The notes under the pieces are model-generated. The model worked only from the letters and a program-made list of their open reading frames with translations, did no database searches and was not told the origin of the DNA. A DNA stretch of 64,000 nucleotides from Aquibacillus salsiterrae (GTDB lineage: Bacteria > Bacillota > Bacilli > Bacillales > Amphibacillaceae): the NCBI RefSeq assembly GCF_028416595.1, contig NZ_JAMQKC010000002.1, positions 411,049-475,048 on the forward strand, read 5' to 3'. The position numbers and the translations under genes are program-made. The first letter of the stretch is position 1; every line of letters begins with the position of its first letter. Below are positions 54,240-62,779 of this stretch, in pieces.

Positions 54240-55427
54240 ATGAGAGTACAGATTATCTTTTTAACTATATGTTTTATGTTTATTGCAATTTTAATTCCAC
54301 CGAGTGCATTGGCTGAAGAGGAAACAACTCCAAGCAATTTGTTGACAGAATCTGTCATATTATTAGACGCAAAATCTGAACAAGTTCTCTACGAAAAAAA
54401 TAGTGAGAAGTCAATGTATCCAGCTAGCTTAACCAAAATCGCAACTGCAATTTATGCAATCGAAACCGGAAATTTAAATGATATTGTGACAGTTAGTAAA
54501 AAAGCAAGACAGGTAGAGGGAACCCGTGTGTATCTAGAGGAAGGTGAACAGGTTACTTTATTAAAGCTTGTAAAAGGTTTATTGATTAATTCCGGTAATG
54601 ATGCAGGAATTGCCATTGCTGAACATATCGATGGTAATTTAGATAAATTCGAAGTTAGCATTAACGATTATTTAAAAAATAAAGTTGGTTTAGAAAATAC
54701 GTATTTTACTAATCCACACGGACTATACGATCCAAAGCATCAAACAACTGCTTATGATTTAGCTAAGTTAACCCAATATGCAATGAAAAATGACCTATTT
54801 CGTGAGATTATTGGGACAAAGGAAATGAAATGGATCGGTAAAGGATGGAAAACAACGTTATACCATCATCATAAGTTAATGCGGGAAATGCCTTATGAGG
54901 GAATAACTGGTGGTAAAACGGGCTTTGTCGATCAATCCGGTTATACGCTAATGACTACAGCTGAGCGGGACAATCTCTCCTTGATTGTTATCTCGATGAA
55001 CGGCATTCAACCGATGGATACCTATAATGATACGATTCAACTGCTTGATTATGGGTTTCTAACTTTTGGCACAAAACTTATTGCTCGAGGTAGTGAATAT
55101 AAGAATGATACAGGTGATACCTATACACTAGCAGACAATCAGTACGTAACCACCTACAAAGACAAGGATATGATTACAAAATTATCTGAGGATGGGACAT
55201 TGATCGTTAATGAAGGTGATGCACTCTTAAAAGCAGAAATTCCACTTCAACAAGAAGTAAAAGAAAGTACTGTCGTCAATGTGTCGGAAGAGGAAAAGCC
55301 TGAAAATGAGCAGACAGTTGAAGGAAAGTCTTCGTCAAATTATTCAGTTAACAGCTTTCTATTATTTATATTTCTGATCATAATTATTTGTTCTTCATTT
55401 ATAATTAAACGGAAAAAAAATGCATAA
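54240..55427 (+). CDS. D-alanyl-D-alanine carboxypeptidase (PBP5/DacF type)
   Basis: 395-residue serine peptidase of family S11 that trims the terminal D-Ala of peptidoglycan stem peptides. Signal peptide (about 1-25, ending near SALAEE), SxxK motif in PASLTKIA, SGN motif, and KTG in TGGKTGFVD. Unlike most DacA/DacF proteins, the C terminus has a Glu/Ser-rich linker and one membrane helix (about 370-390) with a basic tail, so it is probably anchored that way. Start ATG 54240 is behind GTGGGGA; no sporulation-gene partner (spoIIA) is beside it. Confidence 0.92.
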   Translation: MRVQIIFLTICFMFIAILIPPSALAEEETTPSNLLTESVILLDAKSEQVLYEKNSEKSMYPASLTKIATAIYAIETGNLNDIVTVSKKARQVEGTRVYLEEGEQVTLLKLVKGLLINSGNDAGIAIAEHIDGNLDKFEVSINDYLKNKVGLENTYFTNPHGLYDPKHQTTAYDLAKLTQYAMKNDLFREIIGTKEMKWIGKGWKTTLYHHHKLMREMPYEGITGGKTGFVDQSGYTLMTTAERDNLSLIVISMNGIQPMDTYNDTIQLLDYGFLTFGTKLIARGSEYKNDTGDTYTLADNQYVTTYKDKDMITKLSEDGTLIVNEGDALLKAEIPLQQEVKESTVVNVSEEEKPENEQTVEGKSSSNYSVNSFLLFIFLIIIICSSFIIKRKKNA

Positions 55428-55428
55428 A

Positions 55429-55472
55429 AGCGATGGATCCGCTGTGGATACCGTCGTTTTTTTTTTTTTTTT
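55429..55472 (+). terminator. Terminator of the carboxypeptidase gene
   Basis: GCGATGGATCC pairs with GGATACCGTCG (one mismatch), followed by a run of 16 T. Confidence 0.9.
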
Positions 55473-55547
55473 ATAAGGTGAGAAAGTTATAAAAAATCCA
55501 AGAATGGATAACATTCAGCGACAGCCACGTCCAGCTTCGCTTTTCTA
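55471..55547 (+). repeat. Palindromic repeat family, diverged copy
   Basis: Left flank TATAAGGTGAGAAAGTTATA, AAAAAATCCAAGA, then a diverged centre with ACAGCCACGTCCAGC and the right end TTCGCTTTTCTAT. No long hairpin. Confidence 0.6.
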
Positions 55548-55601
55548 TGAATTCTAATTCCAGCTAGCGAAATAACACGAAACTATTTTGTAATTCAATA
55601 G

Positions 55602-55630
55602 GTATGATTTTTTATTACAATCAAATAATA
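55602..55630 (+). promoter_or_regulatory. Candidate forespore (sigma-G) promoter of the spore protein gene
   Basis: GTATG (55602-55606), 17 bases, AATAATA (55624-55630), one base off the CATNATA -10. Sigma-G drives alpha/beta SASP genes in B. subtilis. Confidence 0.5.
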
Positions 55631-55727
55631 CAAGTAAAATAGAACACGAAAGAGGATATTTGCTTAGCTAACTATTATGGAAGAGTCTTTAGTGGCTAAT
55701 ACACAAATAATCGAGGAGGATGTGTCC

Positions 55728-55988
55728 ATGTCAAATAAAAACAAAATACTGGTTCCGGAAGCACGGAAAGAACTCGACCTGCTAAAGGCAAGGGTTGCTG
55801 GGACAAGTAATCCGAACGAGGCGAAATATGAAATTGCAAAAGAACAAGGTATCCATCTGAATAAGGGATATAACGGAAATATTAAAGCACAAGACGCTGG
55901 TAAAGTTGGCGGAAACCTTGGCGGTAATATGGTGAAAGAAATGATTAAAATGGCCAAACAACAAATGCAGAACAAGAATCAAGGATAA
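55728..55988 (+). CDS. Alpha/beta-type small acid-soluble spore protein
   Basis: 86-residue DNA-coating spore protein. The germination protease site region KYEIAKEQGI is at about 34-43 and the DNA-binding segment NIKAQDAGKVGGNLGGNMVKEMI near the C terminus. An extra N-terminal segment (NKNKILVPEARKELDLLKARVAG) makes it longer than the usual 60-72 residues, as in some divergent members. Start ATG 55728 follows GAGGAGG; the longer frame from 55677 is not needed. It shows the host sporulates. Confidence 0.93.
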   Translation: MSNKNKILVPEARKELDLLKARVAGTSNPNEAKYEIAKEQGIHLNKGYNGNIKAQDAGKVGGNLGGNMVKEMIKMAKQQMQNKNQG

Positions 55989-56011
55989 AGTGACAGTTTA
56001 TTTTTTCTTAC

Positions 56012-56121
56012 AAGATAGGAAAGTTTAAGCAGAAAATCTATGTGGCAAAGAGCGCCACATAGATTTTCTGCTTAAACTTGTCTGCCGCTTTTCAGGTCTA
56101 ACCAGGCGCCCTGCGCTTTTC
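56012..56121 (+). repeat. Palindromic repeat family, chimeric copy with a perfect 25-bp hairpin
   Basis: Left flank AAGATAGGAAAG, then a perfect 25-bp stem (56022-56046 with 56054-56078) with arms made of AAGCAGAAAATCTAT / ATAGATTTTCTGCTT instead of the usual sequence. The tip GTGGCAAAGAGCGCCAC is unchanged. The right part TCTAACCAGGCGCC and TGCGCTTTTCT is normal. Confidence 0.9.
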
Positions 56122-56123
56122 TT

Positions 56124-56241
56124 TGTCCAGCTCCAGCGCCTAGCCCCTCGGGGTCATAAGACAATCCCTTCTGTGGCAAAGACCGCCACGTCAGGGCTTG
56201 TCTTATGCCTGTCGGGTCTGACCAGGCGCCTGCGCTTTTCT
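56124..56241 (+). repeat. Palindromic repeat family, full copy (ssp/brx, first)
   Basis: GTCCAGCTCCAGCGCCTAG, CCCCTCGGGG, arm CATAAGACAATCCC, tip GTGGCAAAGACCGCCAC, return arm GGGCTTGTCTTATG, GGTCTGACCAGGCGCC and TGCGCTTTTCT. Period 120 with the next copy. Confidence 0.92.
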
Positions 56242-56243
56242 TT

Positions 56244-56361
56244 GTCCAGCTCCGGCGCCTAGCCCCTCGGGGTCATAAGACAAGCCCTTCTGTGGCAAAG
56301 ACCGCCACGTCAGGGCTTGTCTTATGCCTGTCGGGTCTGACCAGGCGCCTGCGCTTTTCTT
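56244..56361 (+). repeat. Palindromic repeat family, full copy (ssp/brx, second)
   Basis: Differs from the previous unit at two bases: CAGCGCC is CGGCGCC and AATCCC is AAGCCC. The second change makes the arm pair perfectly with GGGCTT. It ends one base before the stop codon of the bacilliredoxin gene. Confidence 0.92.
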
Positions 56362-56362
56362 T

Positions 56363-56791
56363 TTAGCAATACTGTTGGTAAGCTTTAACTAAGCTATTTA
56401 CAATCTCTTCCATCTCATATCCTTCGATTTCTTCTCTGGGAATGAAGTGGAGGACTTGGCCGTTTTTCATCAGTGCCATAGATGGAGATGATGGTTCAAT
56501 TCCTTCAAAATAATCTCTCATTCGTGCCGTTGCTTCTCTGTCTTGGCCAGCAAAAACGGTAACCAATTGGTTAGGTTTTTTGTCACCTTTTAATGATTCA
56601 CGTACCGCAGGTCGAGCTAATCCTGCAGCACACCCACAAACGGAATTTACAACAACTAAAGATGTTCCCTCCATTGTTGAGACAAATTCATCTACCTCTT
56701 CTGGTGTCGTTAACTCTTCGAAACCTGCTGTTATTAGCTCATCTCTCATCGGTTGAGAAACCTCTTTCATATACTGCTCATATGGATTCAT
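56363..56791 (-). CDS. Bacilliredoxin (BrxA/BrxB family)
   Basis: 142-residue thioredoxin-like protein of the YphP/YqiW family. The redox motif is CGC (NSVCGCAAG) near residues 52-54. It removes bacillithiol from mixed disulfides on proteins after oxidative stress. The presence of bshB2 at 1.4 kb fits. The neighbour CvfC-like gene suggests YphP (BrxA) by context, but the two paralogues cannot be told apart with certainty. Confidence 0.93.
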   Translation of the reverse strand: MNPYEQYMKEVSQPMRDELITAGFEELTTPEEVDEFVSTMEGTSLVVVNSVCGCAAGLARPAVRESLKGDKKPNQLVTVFAGQDREATARMRDYFEGIEPSSPSMALMKNGQVLHFIPREEIEGYEMEEIVNSLVKAYQQYC

Positions 56792-56888
56792 CGTATTTCC
56801 TCCTCAAATTTCGATTGGACTATATAAAAAGGACAATGGTGAAAGCTGTTAAGTATGGGAACTTTTATTTTCATTAGAATGTTAAGAC

Positions 56889-58037
56889 TCAATTGTGTTT
56901 CGTTTCCTTAGTTGCTTGCGTCATCTGATGCCATACAGAACCCTTTGCTTCTTCGCCACCTTTAATTCGCTGAAGTGCCATGTTCACTTGCATGCGAACT
57001 TCGAATTCTGGATCATCTACAGCTGCTTCTAATGACGGAATTGCAGCTTCATCTCCAAGCTCATATAAAAACATCGCTGCTCGCCACCGAACTAACCTGT
57101 TAGAGTCAGCGAGTGATTCTATCATTTTTGGTATTGCCTCCGTAAACCCAAGGTCCGAAAGACAATCCCCGGCTGTTCTTCTGACAGTAACTGCTTTATC
57201 CTTTAATGCTTTATATAAATAGGGCAAAACCTCTGGTGCTTCGATCATTCCTAAGTAGGCTGTTGCCAATCGACGAATTGCTGCTTTTTCATCATCCAAT
57301 GCCTTACCTAAGATATCTAATGTCTCAAGCGATGGCTCAAGACGGTCAAGGGCAGCATAACGAACTTTCCAATCATCACTATTAAAGCTATCAATTGTAA
57401 TAGGAGGTTGCTTTTTAGTGTTAATGTCACTTGCGTTTTGATCAAAGGCATGTGCTACTAATTGTGTTAACCTCTCCTTATCAAAACTTGCAGAAAGCTC
57501 ATCAACTACCTCTTGTCCAATCTCATCAATTGCACCGTAACGCGGACGTTGTTCCATCCACTTTCGTTCCATCACAACGTTCGGGGAAGCTTCTGCTGCC
57601 TTCATTACCGCCTCCATAAATCGGTCTGGTAGTCCGAATCGTTTTTCTATGTCAGCTTCTTCTAGTTTTACCTGGATAGGGATGCCCCGAAATTGTTGAA
57701 TAAATACCTTTATTTCACCATAAGCGGTGTCACTTACCTCCGCCTTTTCATTAGAGTAGAAATCAGCGATGTTTTCTTCTGTTCCTAGCACTTCTCTTAC
57801 GTGAGGCAGGATTGATTCCCAGGCTATTTTGGGATTCCTTTCAAGTGCAATAAAATCGATGACTCGATAGATCCCCTTTACACCCTCTATTGCAAAAAGC
57901 TTCTGGATATAATCAGGAGCCGTTTCTAAATCGTCACCAAGTTTGTAGCTCGAATTTTCACCCATTGGCAATGTTTCCGTTACATTTATTTTCATCGAAT
58001 GAGGACTTGGCGTTGGCTCGATGGAAACAATCTTCAA
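56889..58037 (-). CDS. CvfC-like protein: Nfu N-terminal domain plus HEAT repeats
   Basis: 382 residues, like B. subtilis YpgR and staphylococcal 'conserved virulence factor C'. Residues about 2-90 form an Nfu_N domain (PSPHSMKINV, GVKGIYRVIDFIAL), without the CxxC cluster-binding domain of true Nfu proteins. A middle virulence-factor domain (about 100-205) follows, and then HEAT-like repeats (about 220-372; DDEKAAIRRLATAYLGMI). No catalytic motif is seen; a scaffold role linked to Fe-S or redox proteins is possible. It precedes the bacilliredoxin gene on the same strand by 97 bases. Confidence 0.85.
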   Translation of the reverse strand: MKIVSIEPTPSPHSMKINVTETLPMGENSSYKLGDDLETAPDYIQKLFAIEGVKGIYRVIDFIALERNPKIAWESILPHVREVLGTEENIADFYSNEKAEVSDTAYGEIKVFIQQFRGIPIQVKLEEADIEKRFGLPDRFMEAVMKAAEASPNVVMERKWMEQRPRYGAIDEIGQEVVDELSASFDKERLTQLVAHAFDQNASDINTKKQPPITIDSFNSDDWKVRYAALDRLEPSLETLDILGKALDDEKAAIRRLATAYLGMIEAPEVLPYLYKALKDKAVTVRRTAGDCLSDLGFTEAIPKMIESLADSNRLVRWRAAMFLYELGDEAAIPSLEAAVDDPEFEVRMQVNMALQRIKGGEEAKGSVWHQMTQATKETKHN

Positions 58038-58111
58038 AGGAATACCCCCTTAAGTTGTATAGCTATTAGTGATTCTAACAAAGTTTCTTGAATGTTTCCA
58101 TCATGGTGTTT

Positions 58112-59854
58112 CTATACTAGATTAACCTGTAACCAACCTCTTACACCATTAATAAACCAAATTCGTTCATAAGTCATTAATTCTTGTTTTAAAATAATTT
58201 TTTCCATAATTTTCCCCTGTTCTAAAAGGTGCTGCCTAAACGTTCCCGCTAGTAATCCACTACCAATAGGCGGAGTATAAAAATGGCCATCTTTTTCTAC
58301 GACGAGGTTACCAATTGTAAACTCGGTGCATTCTTCATTTTCATTCCATAGAAGTGTAGAGAAAACGTTTGTTGGTACATGGGATGTATGCCGTTGGTAT
58401 GTTTGTCTATTTGTCGTTTTATGGTATAAGAAAACATCGTCACGATTGACAGGTTCTAAAGCTATCGAACATACCACAGGTTGGGTCATGTAAGTAAGAG
58501 GAATACTTTCTATAGCTACAGTACCGTCTACATCCACTGTCATTCTTACCTTATGGTCGCCGGTTGAAAAGGAATTTGCTGTTTGCTTAAGCTGATTGAT
58601 AATTTCTTCCTGTTGTAGTTTAAAGCCGAAATACGAAGCGGATTTGCTAATTCGTTTCAAATGATAAGATAAAAGTGGATATTCGCCATTCTTTAAAAGC
58701 AGTGATTCTAGTAAGTGGAACGACTGCCTTTTTGCAGTTAATAGCATAGCTTTTGTATATAATTCCTCATATTCACCCGTTGCAGTTGAATCCCACGTTA
58801 CCCCACTACCAACACCATAACTAGCAGATTTTTTTTCGCGATCAACTACTACAGTACGAATTGGAACATTGAAAACAGCCTTTTGCTTATTTGGTGAAAT
58901 AAACCCGATCGCTCCACAATACACTTCACGCGGTGACTGCTCTAGTTCTGCAATATAATCCATCGTCCGAATTTTAGGTGCCCCTGTTATCGAACCACAA
59001 GGAAACAGTGCTTTAAACCAATCAAATACGGTTGTATCCTGCTCAAGCTCTGCATTAATTTCGGAAGTCATTTGGTGGACAGTAGGGTAGGTTTCCACCG
59101 AAAATAAATTGCTCACATTAACCGTGCCTGGTTTTGCGATTCTTCCTAAGTCGTTGCGCAACAAATCAACGATCATTAAATTTTCTGCCATTTCTTTTTC
59201 CGAATTTACAAGGGTTTCAATATTGTTCTCATCCTCTTCTAAAAATTTCCCGCGTTTAGCCGTGCCTTTCATTGGCTTTGTTGTAACCTTACCTTGGTCA
59301 ATCTGGAAAAAAAGTTCAGGTGAAGCAGAAAGAATACGAAATCTCCCAATATTTAAATAGGCACTGTAGGATGATTGTTGATTGTGTGCAATTTGCTTGT
59401 AAAAACTGTAATCATTACCGTCAAAATCAGCCCGAAGTTTCGTTGTATAGTTAATTTGATACGTATCACCATTTTCAATTGCCTCTTTAATGGAATCAAT
59501 CCCTGCCTGGTACTCGTCAAAATGTGCAGTCAGCACCCAATCTGATACATGGTAATCACTAGAACTAGAAAGCAGTTGATCTTTTGTTGGTTTGTCGAAA
59601 ACACCAAACCATATAAGAGGAAGATCACCTGGTTGCCGGTGTACCTTAGACCTCGGTTCAAACGCTGGGGCAGCTTCATAGGAAACGAAACCTGCAACAT
59701 AAAAACCATTAGCTGAATCTTGTTCAATCGCAGAAAATAGTGACTTAATCTCTTCTAAATCATAGGTCTGATAAATACGAATCGGTTGATGAAAGTTTAT
59801 TCTATTTACCTGGTTATTTTCTCCGGTGAAATCAAATTGAAGAAAAGGATTCAT
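58112..59854 (-). CDS. pabB: Fused aminodeoxychorismate synthase component I / aminodeoxychorismate lyase
   Basis: 580 residues. The N-terminal part (about 1-375) is a chorismate-binding PabB domain (TKPMKGTAKRG, DLLRNDLGRIA, GSITGAPKIRTMD). The C-terminal part (about 385-580) is a PabC-type PLP lyase of the branched-chain aminotransferase fold, with the PLP lysine probably in YHKTTNR. Together with PabA it makes p-aminobenzoate for folate. Start ATG 59854 lies 23 bases inside pabA, behind GAGGTG. The fusion is common in some lineages but differs from the separate pabB and pabC of B. subtilis. Confidence 0.93.
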   Translation of the reverse strand: MNPFLQFDFTGENNQVNRINFHQPIRIYQTYDLEEIKSLFSAIEQDSANGFYVAGFVSYEAAPAFEPRSKVHRQPGDLPLIWFGVFDKPTKDQLLSSSSDYHVSDWVLTAHFDEYQAGIDSIKEAIENGDTYQINYTTKLRADFDGNDYSFYKQIAHNQQSSYSAYLNIGRFRILSASPELFFQIDQGKVTTKPMKGTAKRGKFLEEDENNIETLVNSEKEMAENLMIVDLLRNDLGRIAKPGTVNVSNLFSVETYPTVHQMTSEINAELEQDTTVFDWFKALFPCGSITGAPKIRTMDYIAELEQSPREVYCGAIGFISPNKQKAVFNVPIRTVVVDREKKSASYGVGSGVTWDSTATGEYEELYTKAMLLTAKRQSFHLLESLLLKNGEYPLLSYHLKRISKSASYFGFKLQQEEIINQLKQTANSFSTGDHKVRMTVDVDGTVAIESIPLTYMTQPVVCSIALEPVNRDDVFLYHKTTNRQTYQRHTSHVPTNVFSTLLWNENEECTEFTIGNLVVEKDGHFYTPPIGSGLLAGTFRQHLLEQGKIMEKIILKQELMTYERIWFINGVRGWLQVNLV

Positions 59855-60452
59855 GATTGGCTGCACCTCTTTTTTTCTTCCACGCAAGGGCTTGCTTATA
59901 GCAGTTTGTTATCATTTGAAACCCATGCTCAGTAAGAATGGACTCTGGGTGAAATTGGATCCCCTCGACAGGGTAATGTGTATGTCTAGTTCCCATGATA
60001 ACACCATCAGTAGTCATCGAACTAATGGTTAGCTCCTTAGGGAATCCATTCATCGTAGCAACCAATGAGTGGTAACGGGTAACTTTTGTCGGGGATGGTA
60101 TTCCTACATATGCACCTTTACCGTCATGACTAAGCATGGAAACCTTCCCATGCATTGGTTGTGCCCCTTTTTCAATAATTCCACCAAAAAATTCGACAAT
60201 TAACTGAAATCCGAGGCATATCCCTAAAATGGGCACGTGTTGATAAAATTCCGTCAAAATTTGTCCGCTGTTTCCTGAGTCACTAGGTCTTCCTGGACCA
60301 GGAGATAAGACAATAAGGTCAGGTTTTAAAGTTCTCACATCCTCAGGTGTAATCTCGTCGTTTCGCAAGACAGTAACATGTGAATCTAGTTGTTTAAAAT
60401 ATTGATAAAGGTTGTAGGTGAAGGAATCATAATTATCAATGATTGTAATCAT
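59832..60452 (-). CDS. pabA: Aminodeoxychorismate/anthranilate synthase glutamine amidotransferase
   Basis: 206-residue class I glutaminase. IDNYDSFTYNL at the N terminus, SPGPGRPSDSG, the catalytic Cys in GICLGFQ, and the His-Glu pair in FHPESI. It supplies ammonia to the PabB domain encoded by the overlapping next gene; in bacilli such a subunit may also serve TrpE. It overlaps pabB by 23 bases. Confidence 0.95.
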   Translation of the reverse strand: MITIIDNYDSFTYNLYQYFKQLDSHVTVLRNDEITPEDVRTLKPDLIVLSPGPGRPSDSGNSGQILTEFYQHVPILGICLGFQLIVEFFGGIIEKGAQPMHGKVSMLSHDGKGAYVGIPSPTKVTRYHSLVATMNGFPKELTISSMTTDGVIMGTRHTHYPVEGIQFHPESILTEHGFQMITNCYKQALAWKKKRGAANHESFSSI

Positions 60453-60594
60453 GAGAGCACCTCTTTACATTTTTTTGGACTATCACGCACAATTATATCG
60501 TGATAGCAGCTACAAGTCGATGAGTACGGGCTTTTATGTTAATTATATAAACAGCTAACAAAATTTATCGGTATTTTCTGAAGTGAAACCTAAA

Positions 60595-60636
60595 ACATAA
60601 AGATAGAACGTATGGATTCATTCCAAACGTTCTATT
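60595..60636 (-). terminator. Terminator of the YczE-type gene
   Basis: ATAGAACGT (60603-60611) pairs with ACGTTCTAT (60627-60635), with TGGA/TCCA extending the stem. The minus-strand T tract is interrupted (CTTTATGTTTT). Confidence 0.55.
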
Positions 60637-60665
60637 AATTCGGGAACACTTTATACGCTAATTGG

Positions 60666-61307
60666 TCAGGAAGCATAGGGATCTTTTCGCTTTATCACTT
60701 CATTTTTGAAGATGGCGATATAAGGCATAAACCACTTGATAAACATCCCTGTGAATAATGCATTAATTATCGTTCCAATTCCAATCGCGCCATCAAAGAA
60801 ATAAGCCAAGATGACAAGTGCGATGCTGATAAGTGCTCTTGAATAAGTAACACTCATGCCCGTAAGTTCTGATATGACTAACATCGACCGGTCCATCGGA
60901 TTTGGAGCAAATTTAGATTGTAAGTAGGTTGCTACCCCTATTGCAATTAAAGTAATACCAATAATAAGTGCTATCCATTTAGTAAAGTAAGAAGATGGAA
61001 CAATGATAGAATTAAGTAAAAAAATCCACATATCAATCCCTAATCCCGTAATTAAAGATGTTAACAGTGCCAAGTATTCTGGGGCTTTTTTCTGTGCAAA
61101 GGCATTCCCAACTACCATAGTCAACCCAACAACAACTTCAAAGCTTCCAATCGTTAACCCGAATGTTCTGTGTAAACCAACGAGTAGCGCGTCAAATGGT
61201 GAAGCACCTAATTTTGATAGGATAGTTAATGCAATTCCGAGTGTGAAAATAAGAATACCTGTCACATAAAATAAAAAACCTTCTCGAATCCATCTCAAGT
61301 TGTTCAC
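60666..61307 (-). CDS. YczE/YitT-family membrane protein
   Basis: 213-residue integral membrane protein with five or six hydrophobic helices. The family-typical start has GILIFTLGIALTILSKLGASPFDALLVGL, and the second half repeats it (GVATYLQSKFAPNPMDRSMLVI). Members are of unknown function; B. subtilis YczE is needed for surfactin production through an unclear route. Single gene between pabA and the acyl-CoA dehydrogenase. Confidence 0.88.
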   Translation of the reverse strand: MNNLRWIREGFLFYVTGILIFTLGIALTILSKLGASPFDALLVGLHRTFGLTIGSFEVVVGLTMVVGNAFAQKKAPEYLALLTSLITGLGIDMWIFLLNSIIVPSSYFTKWIALIIGITLIAIGVATYLQSKFAPNPMDRSMLVISELTGMSVTYSRALISIALVILAYFFDGAIGIGTIINALFTGMFIKWFMPYIAIFKNEVIKRKDPYAS

Positions 61308-61470
61308 TTCCCTACTCTGAAACTTTCATGCCTCAATACTATACCAAATGGTAAATCAAATGGATACTTAAATTAGTTCGCGAGTATCTAACTGGAATAA
61401 ATAGGAATGCTTAGGTATCATTATCTATGAGTACTAGATTAAATATTATAAAAAGTGGAGTGAGAATAAG

Positions 61471-62634
61471 ATGGCAGATTTGTTTGAACCTTTTGTGAAA
61501 AATGAACGACAACAACGATTACTTGATAAAGCAGCAAGAATTGCCGACAAGGTGAAAGCACGAGTTCCAGAAAGTGAAGAAAAAGCAACCTTTCCGTTAG
61601 AAAATCTTCAGGATTTAAAGGCTGAAAACTTCGTGTCTCTTCCATTACCAAAAGAGTACGGCGGGGAGAATATAAGTCTTTACGAAATGTTACTTATGCA
61701 GGAACGTTTAGCAGTTGGTGATGGGTCTACTTCATTATCGATTGGATGGCACATGGGAATCATGATGGAACTGAGTGAACAAACGCTATGGACTAAAGAT
61801 AAATTTGAGCTAATTGCCAAAGAAGTAGGTGAGAATAAGAAAGTCGTTAATCGTGCAGCATCAGAAGCAGCAACTGGTAGTCCGACTCGTGGAGGAATTC
61901 CGGAAACAAAAGCTATTCGTGAAGGAAACCACTATATTATTAATGGTAGAAAGATATTTACAACAATGGCCAGTGTATTAGATTATTATATTGTTTCTGC
62001 GTTTGTAGAGGATAAACAGGCTATCGGTTGGTTTTTAATTGCTAAGGATACACCAGGAGTATCTGTTGAGCACACTTGGAATACAATGGGGATGCGTGGA
62101 ACTGGAAGTGATGATTTACTATTAGAAAATGTAAAGCTTCACGAAGACTTACTCGTTGAAATAAGTGAAGGGAAGCAAAAACCTGCGCCTAAAGGCTGGC
62201 TTCTCCATATTCCAGCATGTTATTTAGGAATCGCTATTGCAGCAAGAAATGATGCGATTGATTTTGCAAAAAACTTTCAACCAAACAGTTTAAAGACTAC
62301 TATTTCTGAAGTACCTCATGTGAAACAAAAAATTGGCGAAATGGATTTGAAACTCTTACATGCTCGTAATTTCATGTATTCCATTGCTGAAAAATGGGAT
62401 AATCAACCGGAAAAACGGGCTTCCTTAGGTTCGGAGTTAGCTGTTGTAAAAATAGTTGCTACGAATGTTGCAAGTGAAGTTGTAGACCTGGCCATGCGAA
62501 TTGTCGGGGGACGAGGTCTTTCAAAAAACTACCGTTTCGAACAGTATTATCGTGATGTTAGAGCAGGTTTACATAATCCGCCAATGGACGATATGGTCAT
62601 CCAGATGTTAGCAAGCCAGGCATTAAAGGATTAA
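61471..62634 (+). CDS. Acyl-CoA dehydrogenase family protein, YdbM-like
   Basis: 387-residue flavoprotein of the acyl-CoA dehydrogenase / DszC-like fold. Helical N-terminal domain (1-120), beta domain (about 125-225; IINGRKIFTTMASVLDYYIVS, MGMRGTGSDDLLLENV), C-terminal helical domain with GGRGLSKNYRFEQYYRDVRAG. It is closest to B. subtilis YdbM. The usual catalytic Glu position is not clear, and the group includes flavin monooxygenases, so the reaction is open. Starts at ATG; no operon partner. Confidence 0.85.
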   Translation: MADLFEPFVKNERQQRLLDKAARIADKVKARVPESEEKATFPLENLQDLKAENFVSLPLPKEYGGENISLYEMLLMQERLAVGDGSTSLSIGWHMGIMMELSEQTLWTKDKFELIAKEVGENKKVVNRAASEAATGSPTRGGIPETKAIREGNHYIINGRKIFTTMASVLDYYIVSAFVEDKQAIGWFLIAKDTPGVSVEHTWNTMGMRGTGSDDLLLENVKLHEDLLVEISEGKQKPAPKGWLLHIPACYLGIAIAARNDAIDFAKNFQPNSLKTTISEVPHVKQKIGEMDLKLLHARNFMYSIAEKWDNQPEKRASLGSELAVVKIVATNVASEVVDLAMRIVGGRGLSKNYRFEQYYRDVRAGLHNPPMDDMVIQMLASQALKD

Positions 62635-62779
62635 ATAAATAAAATGCTCTTTTCTTAGCTCTAGCTAAACCTCTTCAAGCATCAACATTTTTCAATAGCA
62701 GGAATACACTATACTATAGCAAAGCTTTCACCATTATAGTACAAAAATGGTCCTACGAAAGGCAACAGGAGGGTTTGGA

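Noticed and set aside
54086..54316. 76-codon frame before the carboxypeptidase
   Set aside because: Overlaps the signal-peptide region of the real gene in another frame and lacks a ribosome binding site.
55664..55975. 103-codon minus-strand frame over the spore protein gene
   Set aside because: Antisense to a clear SASP gene; hydrophobic composition is a by-product of the complementary strand.
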